Shown: positions 9,076-19,105, counted from the stretch's first letter. The stretch: DNA of 64,000 bases from Dyadobacter sp. CY345 (GCF_021502725.1 NZ_JAKFFS010000004.1:310001-374000); one strand, 5' to 3'. Program-made: numbers and translations. Notes: generated from the sequence alone by a model not told the origin.

Positions 9076-11202
9076 TTATCTAACTATAACTTGTTTCGTT
9101 AGATCAACATCTGCAGACTTGATTCTGATGACATATTTACCTGACGGAAGATTTTTTGTAAGTATTTTTACACGGCTCGTAAGATCCTGAGTTTGCGTAA
9201 TTACAACACGCCCAAACATATCGTAAACCGTGATTTCTGCATTCCTCATGTTGTCGCGCGACTCTATGTATAAGTCATCAGCGGCACCTGGATTTGGAAA
9301 AATTACGACATCATTTTGCGTATCGGTAATTACTTCCTGTGTTCCTGAGAACGAAGAATAACAGGTCAGCAGATTGTTGCCAAGTGTATAGTTGACTTTC
9401 GTGCGCGCAGAATATTGTCCTGATGTATCTGTCTTTATAATATTTGAGTGTAGTGCGAGTATTCGCTCATCTCTTTTCCAGTCATACTGCTCATTCATAG
9501 TACCTTCCGGAATGCTCGCCATAATGGTAAACGGTCCTGATTTTGCAACCGTTGGCTCCGGTACTTCTGGTCGGATAAGCAGCGAAGCAGCAGCAGATAC
9601 GTCAGAGGTGCAACCAAAAACATTCTGACTTCTGACCTGATAAGTACCAGCTTCCTCGACAGCAAATGTCGGCGTTGTTGCCAAAACGTTTGTTGTTCCT
9701 TGTTTGAACCAACTGTAAGCGTCATTACTCGAAGTCAATGAAAAGACAAAAGCCGAATCAGCGCATGCCTGCTGAGACCCTGACTGAACGATGGTTGGTG
9801 TTTCAGGTTTGATCGAAGATGTAACAATAAGTTTTTGGCTGTGAACAGTGTTGCCGGATGCATCTTTAACCCGCGCACTATATTCTCCCGGAGATGTAAC
9901 CGTGATGGTCCTACTAGTGGCACCGCTCGGCAACCAGGTATACGATGCATAACCCTCAGGAAGTGTAAGGGTCAACGAAGTATTATTTGGCGCACAAATG
10001 CTGGTAATTTTAGGTACTGCTGCTGGCAGAAGCGGACTGACATTTGAGAAAAATGCTGTGTTCAACGTATTGTTCCAGGCATTTGCGAGAATGGTAAGCC
10101 CTGTAGTGCCGGAAAAGTGGGTGCCGTCAAATCTTTGCGGATACAGTGGATCAGTTTCGGGTCCAGGATAAGCAGAGCTGAAAAGCCCATCAATTACAGC
10201 GTTTTGAGCGCCAATAACTGCCGGGCTTGTTACTGACTGAAGATTTGCATTCTGAATTCTTGAAGTACGGGAAATCACCCAGGTAACCCGGCCATTAATA
10301 TCCGAGCCAAGTTTGTCGAGTACGAATTGAAGTCTGCTTCTGTATGTTTCGTAATCAGTTGCCAGCGGATAGGTATCCGTTTCACCCTGCATCCAAAGAA
10401 TCGATCTTACGCCAAACTCTTTTGCATAATGCTGCATCGACAACCGAAGATTGGCATAAGGCATTTGATCCGGGTAAAAGAAACCAAAAGAATTTTGTGT
10501 CCTTCTCCCCTGCGCGCTTTCACTCCAGTTACCAATCGACGTGCCTTCCCACGCGGCGTTTATAAAAAGAACGGGAACGTTTAGTTTCTGCGTGAGTAAA
10601 TCTCCTAAAATTCCCCAGCACCATGGTGTTTTCCCCCTTGGTCCCACAGTGATATTTACTGCATTCATACGCTCAAAAATGGGGTATGGAGGATCGTTAA
10701 GGGAATTTACAGAATTGTTGTAATTGATATAATTAACACGGTCGTCAGTAGCAACAGGTTTGTTAGGAAATTCATAATCAACACCTTGCGCATTGGACTG
10801 GCCAGCTATCACGAAAACTTCTCCCACTCCCATACGCGAAACCACTGACGTTTGTCCAACAATCGCTCCATTCAGCGATCCTCTTACTTCGAGCGTATAC
10901 CAGCCCTGAAAAAGCGTGATGGTCCCACTGAACAATCCGCCTGTCGGATTTGTCTGAAGCGGAGCCCATGCGGTTGGAAGTCCCTGGCCGTCAATTGCCG
11001 GCAGAGCCCGGATTTCAATTTTATCAACGGGTACTGTATAATTTCCAGTCACAGAAACAGTTGCCTGTCCCGTGTTATTTCGTTGATAAATGGCCCGCTC
11101 AACGGGTGTCGTAATCCTAATTTGGGCACTTAATCCTAATGGAAGCAAAAAAAGAAGTAGCCAGATTCTCAGAAAACAAAAGGTAAAAATTTTATCAAGC
11201 AT
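9076..11202 (-). CDS. Secreted SASA-family (sialate O-acetylesterase-like) esterase with T9SS sorting domain
   Basis: A predicted extracellular carbohydrate esterase of the SGNH/SASA type, likely to remove acetyl groups from sugars; the true substrate is unknown. The start is placed at 11202 (708 residues) because the next residues form a clear signal peptide ending in LGLSAQ; the open frame extends upstream to 11283. Order: signal peptide; a small beta domain (about 30-120); SASA domain with GQSNAQG (nucleophile Ser near 136) and DGTHF (Asp/His near 362); about three Ig-like modules of roughly 75 residues; and a C-terminal ~80-residue T9SS type A sorting domain (FPNPGAADD ... KQVIVR). A longer paralogue lies at 13078-16242. 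Confidence 0.8.
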   Translation of the reverse strand: MLDKIFTFCFLRIWLLLFLLPLGLSAQIRITTPVERAIYQRNNTGQATVSVTGNYTVPVDKIEIRALPAIDGQGLPTAWAPLQTNPTGGLFSGTITLFQGWYTLEVRGSLNGAIVGQTSVVSRMGVGEVFVIAGQSNAQGVDYEFPNKPVATDDRVNYINYNNSVNSLNDPPYPIFERMNAVNITVGPRGKTPWCWGILGDLLTQKLNVPVLFINAAWEGTSIGNWSESAQGRRTQNSFGFFYPDQMPYANLRLSMQHYAKEFGVRSILWMQGETDTYPLATDYETYRSRLQFVLDKLGSDINGRVTWVISRTSRIQNANLQSVTSPAVIGAQNAVIDGLFSSAYPGPETDPLYPQRFDGTHFSGTTGLTILANAWNNTLNTAFFSNVSPLLPAAVPKITSICAPNNTSLTLTLPEGYASYTWLPSGATSRTITVTSPGEYSARVKDASGNTVHSQKLIVTSSIKPETPTIVQSGSQQACADSAFVFSLTSSNDAYSWFKQGTTNVLATTPTFAVEEAGTYQVRSQNVFGCTSDVSAAASLLIRPEVPEPTVAKSGPFTIMASIPEGTMNEQYDWKRDERILALHSNIIKTDTSGQYSARTKVNYTLGNNLLTCYSSFSGTQEVITDTQNDVVIFPNPGAADDLYIESRDNMRNAEITVYDMFGRVVITQTQDLTSRVKILTKNLPSGKYVIRIKSADVDLTKQVIVR

Positions 11203-11373
11203 TAGAATGTGATTAAAAGAATATTTCTTGTGTAACAATCTTGCAATTAAAACAACTAAGAAGCTGTCAGGAAATTCTTGCAAATTTAAAGATTAGTTCT
11301 GGTTTTGATATACTTCTTTTTTTGGATGTTGTATTTTAGTAGTAACACGTGACTTATAACTTGGATAATTCGG

Positions 11374-13008
11374 TTATTTCTTAACGGAAAAAACAGTATT
11401 TATTTTATATCCAAGCGGCGCAATATTATATAATTCTTTGTCGAGACTATCACTGATATCAATCCTTATCCCTTCGAGAAGATCATGATCGACAAATTTG
11501 TAATTCGTTATGTAGTAGTCACTTTCTCTTAATGACGATTTAAATACAATTCGGTCTCGGTCTTTGGCCGGTAGGATTTGTCTGTTCATTGTCATTGGTT
11601 GATTTCCAATTCTGATGTAAGCGATTTTAATCGTGTCTTTATCAGAATTCCTGCAAAGCCATTCCAGCGATTGCTTATAGGATTGTCCCCAGTAATCAAG
11701 TTCGTAAGTTGTTTGTGGATTTTTGTTGAACAACGTAAAATAAACCTGTTGTTGCGGATGCATTTTGATTATCACACCGACATAAAATAGCAGTCCGGCT
11801 GCCCAGGCCAACTTAGGATATAACGAATATTTTTTTGGAAAAGCCTTGATGATAAAATAGCCGCCTAAGGTTGCCAGGTATGAAATGAAGACATATAGGT
11901 AAAAAAGGTGCCGCCAGCCATCGTAGATAATCGAATGTAAAATGATGATCGACGCAATCGGGAGTATCAGCGAAGCGATCGTATATAAATCGATAAAGTG
12001 AATCTTTACAGTATTTTTTTGAATAAACTTTTTTAGAAAATTAAAGACTACCACAACCCCTCCGACATAGCTAAGTGCCAGATAAAAAGGTGGAATAGTA
12101 ATCAGCAGCCAAACCGGTACATAATGCCACGGAATCTGATCTCTGTCGATAAATTCGCCGCGATACAACATAGGGCTATCTTGCCTGACGAAATGCGCCA
12201 TAAGTTTTAGCGCTTCAATAAATCTTGAAAACGGGCTTTCCCACAAAAATGGCCACAGAATATACGTGAAAATGCATGCGGTAAAAAGGTAAGTCCCTAT
12301 GATCAGTAAATTTCTTTTCAGCGCCGTTCTTTCAGCTGCGACAAATATATAAGTGAGGATAAATACCATCGACAGCGCAACAGAAATAATACCCATCAAA
12401 CGAATGGCTATTAGAAATCCGGTTGAAATTCCGTGAAAAACGGCATTTTTGTAGGTGAACTTTGAAAAGAGAAGTGAGAGTGTATACGTGTTTATTACAA
12501 AAAACGCCAGAAAAATCGTGTCTTTTGAATTATAAAATGAGTCTGCAAAAATTCGGGGAGATAAGATATAAATCGAGGTTCCGAGCAGACAAATGAAAAC
12601 ACTATCAATTCGTAGCCGGACGAGTTTGTAAAAGAAGATGCTTGAAAGCCAGAACACCAGCCAGGTAATAACATGTCGAAGATAGTAAGCCGAGCTATCC
12701 ATTTCGAGGTGGTCAAAAACAAAAGGCTTAATGAATGCGAATTCTGCACCGGCAAGGATTATTTCAAAAAGGCTGCCGTATTCATGATTGATAAAAGTAC
12801 TGAAATCCTCAATTTGATTGCTGATCGGAATCACCAATGGACTCCCGAATACTTCATTTACATATTTTAGACCCACCAGCCCGAGTAACCTCATGATGGG
12901 TTCGTCCCATGTGACTCCGTAGTCTTTTACTATAAAAATTCCTATAAAAAACCAAACTGTAAAATAACCAGCTATAACCAGCCGGTTAACGCGTAATTGA
13001 CTTTCCAT
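11374..13008 (-). CDS. GT-C-like multi-pass membrane protein
   Basis: A 544-residue integral membrane protein with about 10-12 hydrophobic helices. After TM1 the first loop has a TWDEP motif, the acidic pair typical of GT39/PMT-like glycosyltransferases that use lipid-linked sugars. SPRIFADSFYNSKD around residues 155-170 is also typical of this class. The last ~120 residues look soluble. Donor and acceptor are unknown. It sits between two secreted esterase paralogues, 69 bases after the larger and 171 before the smaller, so co-transcription is likely. Shared membrane topology with the protein at 2641-4179 is clear; close homology is not evident by eye. Confidence 0.7.
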   Translation of the reverse strand: MESQLRVNRLVIAGYFTVWFFIGIFIVKDYGVTWDEPIMRLLGLVGLKYVNEVFGSPLVIPISNQIEDFSTFINHEYGSLFEIILAGAEFAFIKPFVFDHLEMDSSAYYLRHVITWLVFWLSSIFFYKLVRLRIDSVFICLLGTSIYILSPRIFADSFYNSKDTIFLAFFVINTYTLSLLFSKFTYKNAVFHGISTGFLIAIRLMGIISVALSMVFILTYIFVAAERTALKRNLLIIGTYLFTACIFTYILWPFLWESPFSRFIEALKLMAHFVRQDSPMLYRGEFIDRDQIPWHYVPVWLLITIPPFYLALSYVGGVVVVFNFLKKFIQKNTVKIHFIDLYTIASLILPIASIIILHSIIYDGWRHLFYLYVFISYLATLGGYFIIKAFPKKYSLYPKLAWAAGLLFYVGVIIKMHPQQQVYFTLFNKNPQTTYELDYWGQSYKQSLEWLCRNSDKDTIKIAYIRIGNQPMTMNRQILPAKDRDRIVFKSSLRESDYYITNYKFVDHDLLEGIRIDISDSLDKELYNIAPLGYKINTVFSVKK

Positions 13009-13077
13009 AACGATGAGTACAGTTTGTGGTAACCGGATTTTTTCTACGTAAAAGGCATACTGAATTGGCGCTAAAAT

Positions 13078-16000
13078 TTATTGAACAATGATAATTTTCT
13101 TTGTTTTCTTATAATCACCTGCCTGTACAGATAATATATACATGCCGTTTGCTAGCAGAGACAAATTAATAAACTTTCTTTCATTAAAATTCAGCGACGG
13201 ATATGTACGTAAAAGTCTGCCGTTCAGATCAAAAACCTTTACTGTCGCATTATCCAGGTCCGCAATTGTTTCCACGGTAAAGGCTCCGTCATTGCTTGGA
13301 TTTGGGTAAACACTTAATTCGCCGCCGGTAACATCCAGTGTAAAAATAAAAGGATCAGAGAAGTCTGAAAAGCAAGTCAATGTCGGACTGTAAATAACGG
13401 TATTATTCACAACGTAACTTCCGGATTTAATGGCTTTGAGTGTAACGCCATTTTCAGTCAGGTTTGCACCATTAAGCTGCCAAACATGGTTTCCGTCATT
13501 GATATTATTTTCCGCCATTAATGTATAAGTCCCAACCTGGCGAATTTCAGGTTTGGATGGTAACGGTTTTACATCAACGATTATCTCTTTTGAATATGGA
13601 GAAAAACAGCCTTGCGTGTCCTGAACGCGTGCCTTATAACTTCCCGAATTACTTACAACCAGCAAATTTTTTTGCTCGCCTGTATTCCAGAAAAATGTAG
13701 CTCCGTTAGAAGCCTGCAAAGTCACTTCGTCGCCATCGCAGAAAGACACTGGCCCCAAAGCCTGAACCGTAGGCGAGGGAGGAAGAGCAAGTACATTAAC
13801 TCTTACAGCGTTTGAAGGATCTGAATAACACGTAAACTCATTTATGGTTTTAACAAAATAATCTCCTGACGTATTGATATTGACCGATTTGGTTTCAGCT
13901 CCATTACTCCACACATATTTTGCGGCGTCGTTAGACTGCAAATTAACGCTTGCATCGGCGCAGAAAGTTGTCGGTCCGCCTGCCGTAATAACCGGTTTTG
14001 GAGGTAACGGATTTACTGTTACCTTAATACTTGGTGTCGGAACAGATAAACATCCAGTGGCATCCTTCGCAGATACAAAATAATTTCCTGAACTCCGGAT
14101 TTCAACTTCCCGGCCCGTTCCGCCGTTGCTCCATTGATAAGCATATGTTTGACTGCTTTGCAAAGTTGTATAGTCCCTGTCACAAAAAGTCGTCGGCCTT
14201 AAAGCAGCAAGAGTCGGCGTTGCTGGTAACGGATTTACCTTCGTCGTAACGGGATCAGATGTAGACTCGCAACCATTTCCGTCACGTTGTTTTAAGCTGA
14301 ATGTTCCTGCTGTCGTAATCGTGATTGCTTTTGAAGTAGCATTTGTAGTCCAGATATTTCCTGTATCGTAATTTGATGTCATTACCACATTTTCACCTTC
14401 ACAAAAAATTGCTGAGCGACTTAGGCCGATGACCGGTTTGGCTGGTAATGCATTAACTTTTACAGTCACAGGATCAGAATCGGGGGAAAAACATCCGAAA
14501 TTATCCACGGCTCTAACACGAAAATCTCCTGAGATTTTTACAGCAATCGTGGCGTCAGTGGCTCCGTTTGACCAGACACTTTTGACGTTTGAACTGGATC
14601 TTAAACTAACAGTTCCTCCGTCACAAAAGGTTAACGGGCCTGTAACGGCAATACTTGGCTTGTCGGGCAGGGGAGAAGTAAGCACGGTAATCGCCATTTT
14701 CGCAGATGCGGATTCGCACCCATATGCGTTTTTGGTCGTGACAAAATACTCGCCGCCTGTTGTGATTGTTAATCTGTCACTCGTTTGCCCGGTATTCCAT
14801 TTCAAATTTTCTGAGGTATTGGAAATTAATGTTGCGGTATTGCCTTTACAAACTGGATTACTACCCTCCAGAGTCAAGACAGGCTGAGCAGGTTGAATGG
14901 ACTGATTAATTTTTATTTCCGGAGAGAAAATAATATTTCCGTTTCCATCTCTTCCTCTGGCCCGATAGTTTCCGTTCCCAACCTGAATGTTGGCAGATTG
15001 TTGTCCATTATTCCAGCTTACAGATGATATGCCGGCAGCGCTTACTGAAAGATTTAAATTATTATTTCCTGCACATGAAGCAGCTATTTTCATAGGACTT
15101 ACCGCCTTATACGGTTCAGAACTTGCGAAAAAATTATCGTTTAACTGCGTATTCCAGGCCTCGGCCAACTGTGTCAATCCTTCATTCTGGAAATGAACGC
15201 CGTCAACGCGGGGAATTTGGATAAGGTCTGTGTTTGGTCCTGTAAAAACATTTGGCACTCTTGCAATCACCTGTTTTTGTGCTTCAATGATACGAGGATT
15301 TGCTCCTTTTTCAGAACTATAAGTTGTCAGACTGACCATCCAGGAAACATTTTTTCCTGATTCATTTCTTGAAGTTTGAATGACTTTGGTCAGATCACTA
15401 ATATATGACGCCATAGTGCTGCTTTGATCTGTAGACTCAGCTTCACCCTGAAACCATAAGACAGCTCTGATACCGGTCATGGGTACATATGTCTGTAATG
15501 CGGATCTTAAAAAACTGTAAGGTGCTCCATTAGGATAAAATGCTTCGCCATTGTAAACTGAGTGAGCGGTTCCATCGATACTTTCACGCCAGTTTTTTAC
15601 TGCCGAACCATACCATCCTACATTATAAAAGAGAACAGGAACGCCGAAACGGCTTACTAGTAAATCTCCCAGTTTCCCCCATGACCACGCGGAGTTACCT
15701 CTCGGCGCGATGTAAGAATCGGAATCCAGGTGTGAAAATTCGGGATAATCCAGGTCATTATTTGGTCGGTTGTTGTAATATGAATTGATACAGTTTACGC
15801 GGTCGTCTCCTGCTCCGGGCCCGCCATAATTCTTGTATCCCTGAGCGTTGGACTGTCCACTGATCAGAAATACTTCGCCAATTCCGACCTTTGATATTTG
15901 TGCTGAACCCACGAGTTGGTCTCCATTCCAGCCTCTTACCTGCAGCTCATACCAGCCACCTGTGGCGTCAATACTTCCGGAATAAACACCGCCTTGTAAA

Positions 16001-16242
16001 TTGGCCTGAATCGTCACCCAGTTTGTTGACGAGCCGCCATTAACAGCGTTCAGCCGAGCCTCGACGCGATCAATGATTTTGGTATAACTGCCTGCAATAT
16101 AGACCGTGGCGTTATTATTTTTGTCCCGCTGAAAAACAGCTCTGTTGGAAGGGTAATCAATATTAACTTGTCCAAAAGCAGGAAAAATTCCCAGGCATAT
16201 AAATAGTGTGGTGCTGAAAAAATGCAATAAACTGTGTTTCAT
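13078..16242 (-). CDS. Large secreted SASA-family esterase with tandem Ig-like repeats and T9SS sorting domain
   Basis: A 1054-residue paralogue of the protein at 9076-11202. Order: signal peptide ending in AFGQ (about 1-25); N-terminal beta domain; SASA esterase domain with GQSNAQG (nucleophile Ser131) and DGVHF near residue 350; then a long Ig-like array from about 385 to 970; and a T9SS type A sorting domain (VYPNPSNDG ... KKIIIVQ). The array has six canonical repeats of about 73-75 residues, each with an FC near its start, a W(S/N)(N/T)G core, a GC(F/E/L)S turn and a PLP linker, flanked by two divergent repeats. The repeats probably form a stalk that holds the catalytic domain away from the cell surface, or bind sugar. 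First gene of a likely three-gene unit. Confidence 0.82.
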   Translation of the reverse strand: MKHSLLHFFSTTLFICLGIFPAFGQVNIDYPSNRAVFQRDKNNNATVYIAGSYTKIIDRVEARLNAVNGGSSTNWVTIQANLQGGVYSGSIDATGGWYELQVRGWNGDQLVGSAQISKVGIGEVFLISGQSNAQGYKNYGGPGAGDDRVNCINSYYNNRPNNDLDYPEFSHLDSDSYIAPRGNSAWSWGKLGDLLVSRFGVPVLFYNVGWYGSAVKNWRESIDGTAHSVYNGEAFYPNGAPYSFLRSALQTYVPMTGIRAVLWFQGEAESTDQSSTMASYISDLTKVIQTSRNESGKNVSWMVSLTTYSSEKGANPRIIEAQKQVIARVPNVFTGPNTDLIQIPRVDGVHFQNEGLTQLAEAWNTQLNDNFFASSEPYKAVSPMKIAASCAGNNNLNLSVSAAGISSVSWNNGQQSANIQVGNGNYRARGRDGNGNIIFSPEIKINQSIQPAQPVLTLEGSNPVCKGNTATLISNTSENLKWNTGQTSDRLTITTGGEYFVTTKNAYGCESASAKMAITVLTSPLPDKPSIAVTGPLTFCDGGTVSLRSSSNVKSVWSNGATDATIAVKISGDFRVRAVDNFGCFSPDSDPVTVKVNALPAKPVIGLSRSAIFCEGENVVMTSNYDTGNIWTTNATSKAITITTAGTFSLKQRDGNGCESTSDPVTTKVNPLPATPTLAALRPTTFCDRDYTTLQSSQTYAYQWSNGGTGREVEIRSSGNYFVSAKDATGCLSVPTPSIKVTVNPLPPKPVITAGGPTTFCADASVNLQSNDAAKYVWSNGAETKSVNINTSGDYFVKTINEFTCYSDPSNAVRVNVLALPPSPTVQALGPVSFCDGDEVTLQASNGATFFWNTGEQKNLLVVSNSGSYKARVQDTQGCFSPYSKEIIVDVKPLPSKPEIRQVGTYTLMAENNINDGNHVWQLNGANLTENGVTLKAIKSGSYVVNNTVIYSPTLTCFSDFSDPFIFTLDVTGGELSVYPNPSNDGAFTVETIADLDNATVKVFDLNGRLLRTYPSLNFNERKFINLSLLANGMYILSVQAGDYKKTKKIIIVQ
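13300..15100 (-). repeat. Tandem Ig-like coding repeats (about 220-bp period)
   Basis: Within the large esterase gene about eight consecutive repeats of roughly 73-75 codons can be aligned by eye: six canonical and one divergent copy at each end. They share a Cys near the start, a Trp core and a Pro-rich linker. Limits are approximate. The repeats have diverged in DNA sequence, so they are old and not a recent slippage array. Confidence 0.7.
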
Positions 16243-16353
16243 GAAATGGAGAGAACTCGATTGTAGATTAACTTCTTAGACTCTAAAAACTGACAAATGG
16301 TTGCAATCTTAAAATAAATACCTCAAATTTTATCCATTGGGATAATATTCGAA

Positions 16354-17361
16354 TTATACAACTGGATTAGCCTCGCTTAACAGAGTCCAGATATTGTCTT
16401 TTAACTGATCAATTCCTTCCTGAGTCATGGATGAAATGAAGGTCGTAGAAATATCCTTCGGCAGTTTTTTAGCCAGTTCTTCGCGTTCTTCATCCATCAG
16501 CATATCTACTTTTGAAATCGCAAGCAGACGATGTTTGTCCAAAAGTGACGGATTATATAATTGTAATTCATTAACCAGCGTATTATACTCTGCTTCAATA
16601 TCTTCGCTGTCTGCCGGAACCATGAAAAGAAGTATCGAATTTCTCTCGATATGGCGAAGGAACCGTAATCCAAGGCCTTTTCCCTGAGACGCACCTTCAA
16701 TAATTCCCGGTATATCCGCCATTACAAAAGATCTGTAATCACGATAAGAAACTACACCAAGATTTGGAACAAGGGTTGTAAACGGATAGTCTGCAATTTC
16801 AGGACGAGCCGCTGACACAACAGAGAGCAAAGTAGATTTTCCTGCATTCGGAAAACCAACCAAACCTACATCAGCCAGCACTTTCAATTCAAGAATAATC
16901 CACGATTCCAGAGAAGGATCACCGGTTTGGGCATGTTGGGGAGTCTGGTTTGTGGCAGATTTGAAATGATCATTTCCCAAACCGCCTCTTCCGCCTTTCA
17001 TCAGGATTACTTCCTGGCCATCTTCCGTAATTTCAAGAATTTGCTCCCCGGTTTCTACGTCTCTGGCGATCGTTCCCAAAGGGACTTCCAGGATAATGTC
17101 CTTTCCGTCAGCACCTTTCCTTCTTCCGCCTTCTCCGCCTTTACCGTCAAAAGCACGAATGTGTTTCGTATATTTCAAGTGTAAAAGTGTCCAGACCTGT
17201 GTTGTGCCTTTCAAAATAACGTGACCGCCACGACCGCCGTCCCCACCATCGGGACCACCTTTTTCAACGTGTTTTTCACGACGAAAGTGTAAAGCTCCTG
17301 CGCCACCTGCGCCGGAACGAACATTTATTTTTACGTAATCTATAAAGTTGGAAGATGCCAT
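16354..17361 (-). CDS. obgE: GTPase Obg/CgtA
   Basis: Essential GTPase tied to 50S ribosome assembly and stress control. The 335-residue protein has the glycine-rich Obg fold in residues 1-158 (many GGxGG motifs), then the G domain with the P-loop GFPNAGKST near 167-175, DIPGIIEGA (G3 and switch) and SKVD (G4). It lacks the extra C-terminal OCT domain of some species. It lies downstream of adk on the same strand. Confidence 0.97.
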   Translation of the reverse strand: MASSNFIDYVKINVRSGAGGAGALHFRREKHVEKGGPDGGDGGRGGHVILKGTTQVWTLLHLKYTKHIRAFDGKGGEGGRRKGADGKDIILEVPLGTIARDVETGEQILEITEDGQEVILMKGGRGGLGNDHFKSATNQTPQHAQTGDPSLESWIILELKVLADVGLVGFPNAGKSTLLSVVSAARPEIADYPFTTLVPNLGVVSYRDYRSFVMADIPGIIEGASQGKGLGLRFLRHIERNSILLFMVPADSEDIEAEYNTLVNELQLYNPSLLDKHRLLAISKVDMLMDEEREELAKKLPKDISTTFISSMTQEGIDQLKDNIWTLLSEANPVV

Positions 17362-17428
17362 ACCCTGCTACCGATTTATGCTTAAATTAAAAATTGCGAA
17401 GTGTAATTTACATTGTTGTTTTTACAGC

Positions 17429-17478
17429 AAAAAGGTGCAGAAATCAGGCTCAAAAAACCTCCCTATCCACACCTTTTT
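17429..17478 (-). terminator. Possible terminator after adk
   Basis: A 9-bp stem (AAAAAGGTG at 17429-17437 with CACCTTTTT at 17470-17478) encloses a smaller AGG/CCT inner stem in the 127-base gap between adk and obg. On the minus strand it ends in a run of T. If it works, obg has its own promoter. Confidence 0.5.
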
Positions 17479-17488
17479 CAAAACGTTG

Positions 17489-18061
17489 TTATGCCTGTTC
17501 AATCGCACCTGTGATACCCTCGAAGATCGTTTCGATTTCGCCGATACCGTTGATCGCTATATATTTTCCTTGTGCCTGATAATAGTCAGCCACCGGTTTT
17601 GTTTTACTGTTGTATTCATGGATACGTTTGCTGATCAGCGCTTCGTTCTGATCGTCCGGTCTGCCGGAAGTTTTTCCACGGTTCAGCAGACGGGCAAGTA
17701 ATTCATTATCGTCAACAACAAGTGCCACCATTACTGAAATGCTCTCGTTATAACTTGCCAGCAAAGCATCCAGTGCTTCTGACTGTGCAACAGTTCTTGG
17801 AAAACCATCAAAAATAAATCCCGGAGCTCCTTTGTGTTCCTTCAATTTGTTGTCGATCATCCCGATCACAACTTCATCAGGAACCAATAATCCCTGATCC
17901 ATTAAGGTTTTTGCCCTAAGTCCTAATTCGGTTCCTCCCTGAATTTCTGAACGAAGCAAGTCGCCGGTAGAAAGGTGAATGAGTTTGTATTTTGCTATAA
18001 TTTTCTCACTTTGAGTGCCTTTTCCAGCGCCCGGAGGACCAAATAGTATAAGATTCAGCAT
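17489..18061 (-). CDS. adk: Adenylate kinase
   Basis: Catalyses ATP + AMP to 2 ADP in the cytoplasm. The 190-residue protein starts with MLNLILFGPPGAGKGTQ (P-loop). It has the AMP-site DLLRSE and FDGFPRT motifs, and the short-LID form (NRGKTSGRPDD) without a zinc-finger LID. An exact TAAATTTG -7 box lies 46-53 bases upstream of the ATG. Confidence 0.97.
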   Translation of the reverse strand: MLNLILFGPPGAGKGTQSEKIIAKYKLIHLSTGDLLRSEIQGGTELGLRAKTLMDQGLLVPDEVVIGMIDNKLKEHKGAPGFIFDGFPRTVAQSEALDALLASYNESISVMVALVVDDNELLARLLNRGKTSGRPDDQNEALISKRIHEYNSKTKPVADYYQAQGKYIAINGIGEIETIFEGITGAIEQA

Positions 18062-18106
18062 AGTTGCTTAATGAAACAAATTTTGGACAAATTGATGGTT
18101 TGGGTG

Positions 18107-18114
18107 CAAATTTA
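18107..18114 (-). promoter_or_regulatory. -7 promoter box of adk
   Basis: The minus strand reads TAAATTTG, an exact match to the Bacteroidota -7 consensus TAnnTTTG, giving a leader of about 40 bases before the adk ATG at 18061. No clear -33 TTG was seen at the usual distance. Confidence 0.45.
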
Positions 18115-18159
18115 CAATTACTTAATACATGTCAGTGCTATTGTCAAGATTTTTCCAAT

Positions 18160-18193
18160 AAAAAATCCTCTTAATTATTACTAATCAAGAGGA
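18160..18193 (-). terminator. Rho-independent terminator of the T9SS-sorted protein gene
   Basis: On the minus strand TCCTCTTGATT pairs with AATTAAGAGGA (7 bp perfect plus 4 more including one G-T pair) around a 6-base loop, followed directly by TTTTTT. It lies 24 bases after the stop of the gene at 18217. Confidence 0.8.
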
Positions 18194-18216
18194 CTACCAT
18201 GAAAAAGGTCAAAAAA

Positions 18217-18993
18217 TTATTCTATAACAATGCGCTTGACAGCACCGTCTTCATTTTGTGTAACTGTCACAAACAGAGTGCCTTTTGAATTTTTCTTTAT
18301 ATCAATTTGTCCTACAAAATTGCCGCTGAAATCTTTGATTTCTTTCCTGCCAACTTCCTTTCCTTTTGTATCAGAAATTATAATATTCACATCGCCTTTC
18401 TGAGGAACGAAGAATCGAAGGTTAAGTGTGCCGTTGTCAGGATTGTTCGGATAAGCAGATAATTCCCTTACGGTTGAGGCTTTTGCGACTTCGCTATTCC
18501 AGAAATCACCCATGCGATTTCCAAAGTTTTCCATGTCCCGCATCATGATTTTCGCCTTCGGCCTGAATTCTCTTTCGATACTCCTTGTCTTGTCCCTTAA
18601 TTCATCAAAATTGAAATCATGATTGAAATTATATGCGAAGACATCAGCATCCTCGGATTTATTATGATCTTTCATGCGACGTCTCCGCTCACTTGTATTT
18701 CCTTTCCCATCGTCAACACTTATCGTGACCTGGCTTTTTCCTTTTGAATCGATTTTTAGTGAATCAAGTGCTTTATCGACAAACTCTTCCCGGTCGGAGT
18801 TCGACATTTCGGGCAATTCATAGTTTTTCTCGACGGTATTTCTTTTGCCATCTTTATCTTCCGTAACCTTGATACGGATGGATGTTTTATTCTGATCTCC
18901 CTTCTTCGACTGTGCGAATGTTTCGTTAGTAAGGGAAAGTGTACCGGCGACGAGCGCCGATAGTGCGATTTTCGATAGGATGCCTGGCGTCAT
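18217..18993 (-). CDS. Secreted highly charged protein with T9SS-type sorting domain
   Basis: A 258-residue protein of unknown function. Residues 1-28 look like a signal peptide (hydrophobic core LSALVAGTLSL, cleavage near FAQ). Residues 30-165 are very rich in Lys, Asp, Glu and Arg, without a known domain. The last ~80 residues, beginning LSAYPNNPDNGTL and ending VKRIVIE, match a T9SS type A sorting domain. It is divergent from a histidine kinase gene. An exact TAAATTTG box lies 33-40 bases upstream of its ATG. Confidence 0.7.
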   Translation of the reverse strand: MTPGILSKIALSALVAGTLSLTNETFAQSKKGDQNKTSIRIKVTEDKDGKRNTVEKNYELPEMSNSDREEFVDKALDSLKIDSKGKSQVTISVDDGKGNTSERRRRMKDHNKSEDADVFAYNFNHDFNFDELRDKTRSIEREFRPKAKIMMRDMENFGNRMGDFWNSEVAKASTVRELSAYPNNPDNGTLNLRFFVPQKGDVNIIISDTKGKEVGRKEIKDFSGNFVGQIDIKKNSKGTLFVTVTQNEDGAVKRIVIE

Positions 18994-19025
18994 AGTATTC
19001 TATTGGTTTGTTTTTTAGATGATTA

Positions 19026-19033
19026 CAAATTTA
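19026..19033 (-). promoter_or_regulatory. -7 promoter box of the T9SS-sorted protein gene
   Basis: The minus strand reads TAAATTTG (exact TAnnTTTG), 33-40 bases upstream of the ATG at 18993. A -33 TTG is not clear. Confidence 0.4.
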
Positions 19034-19097
19034 ATTATACTATAAATGAAGAGCTGTTAAATTTTGTTAAAATCAGGAACGGCTGCTCAGGATAAGT

Positions 19098-19105
19098 TAA
19101 ATTTG
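19098..19105 (+). promoter_or_regulatory. -7 promoter box of the histidine kinase gene
   Basis: TAAATTTG (exact TAnnTTTG) lies about 70 bases upstream of the histidine kinase ATG. It mirrors the identical box at 19026-19033 on the other strand, so the two genes have back-to-back promoters 65 bases apart. Confidence 0.4.

Noticed and set aside
14429..14887. Plus-strand open frame of 152 codons inside the large esterase gene
   Set aside because: It is a by-product of the codon pattern of the Ig-like repeats on the other strand.
13300..15100. Regular repeats that might be a CRISPR array
   Set aside because: The period is about 220 bp, the units are coding and have diverged, and they translate into Ig-like domains.
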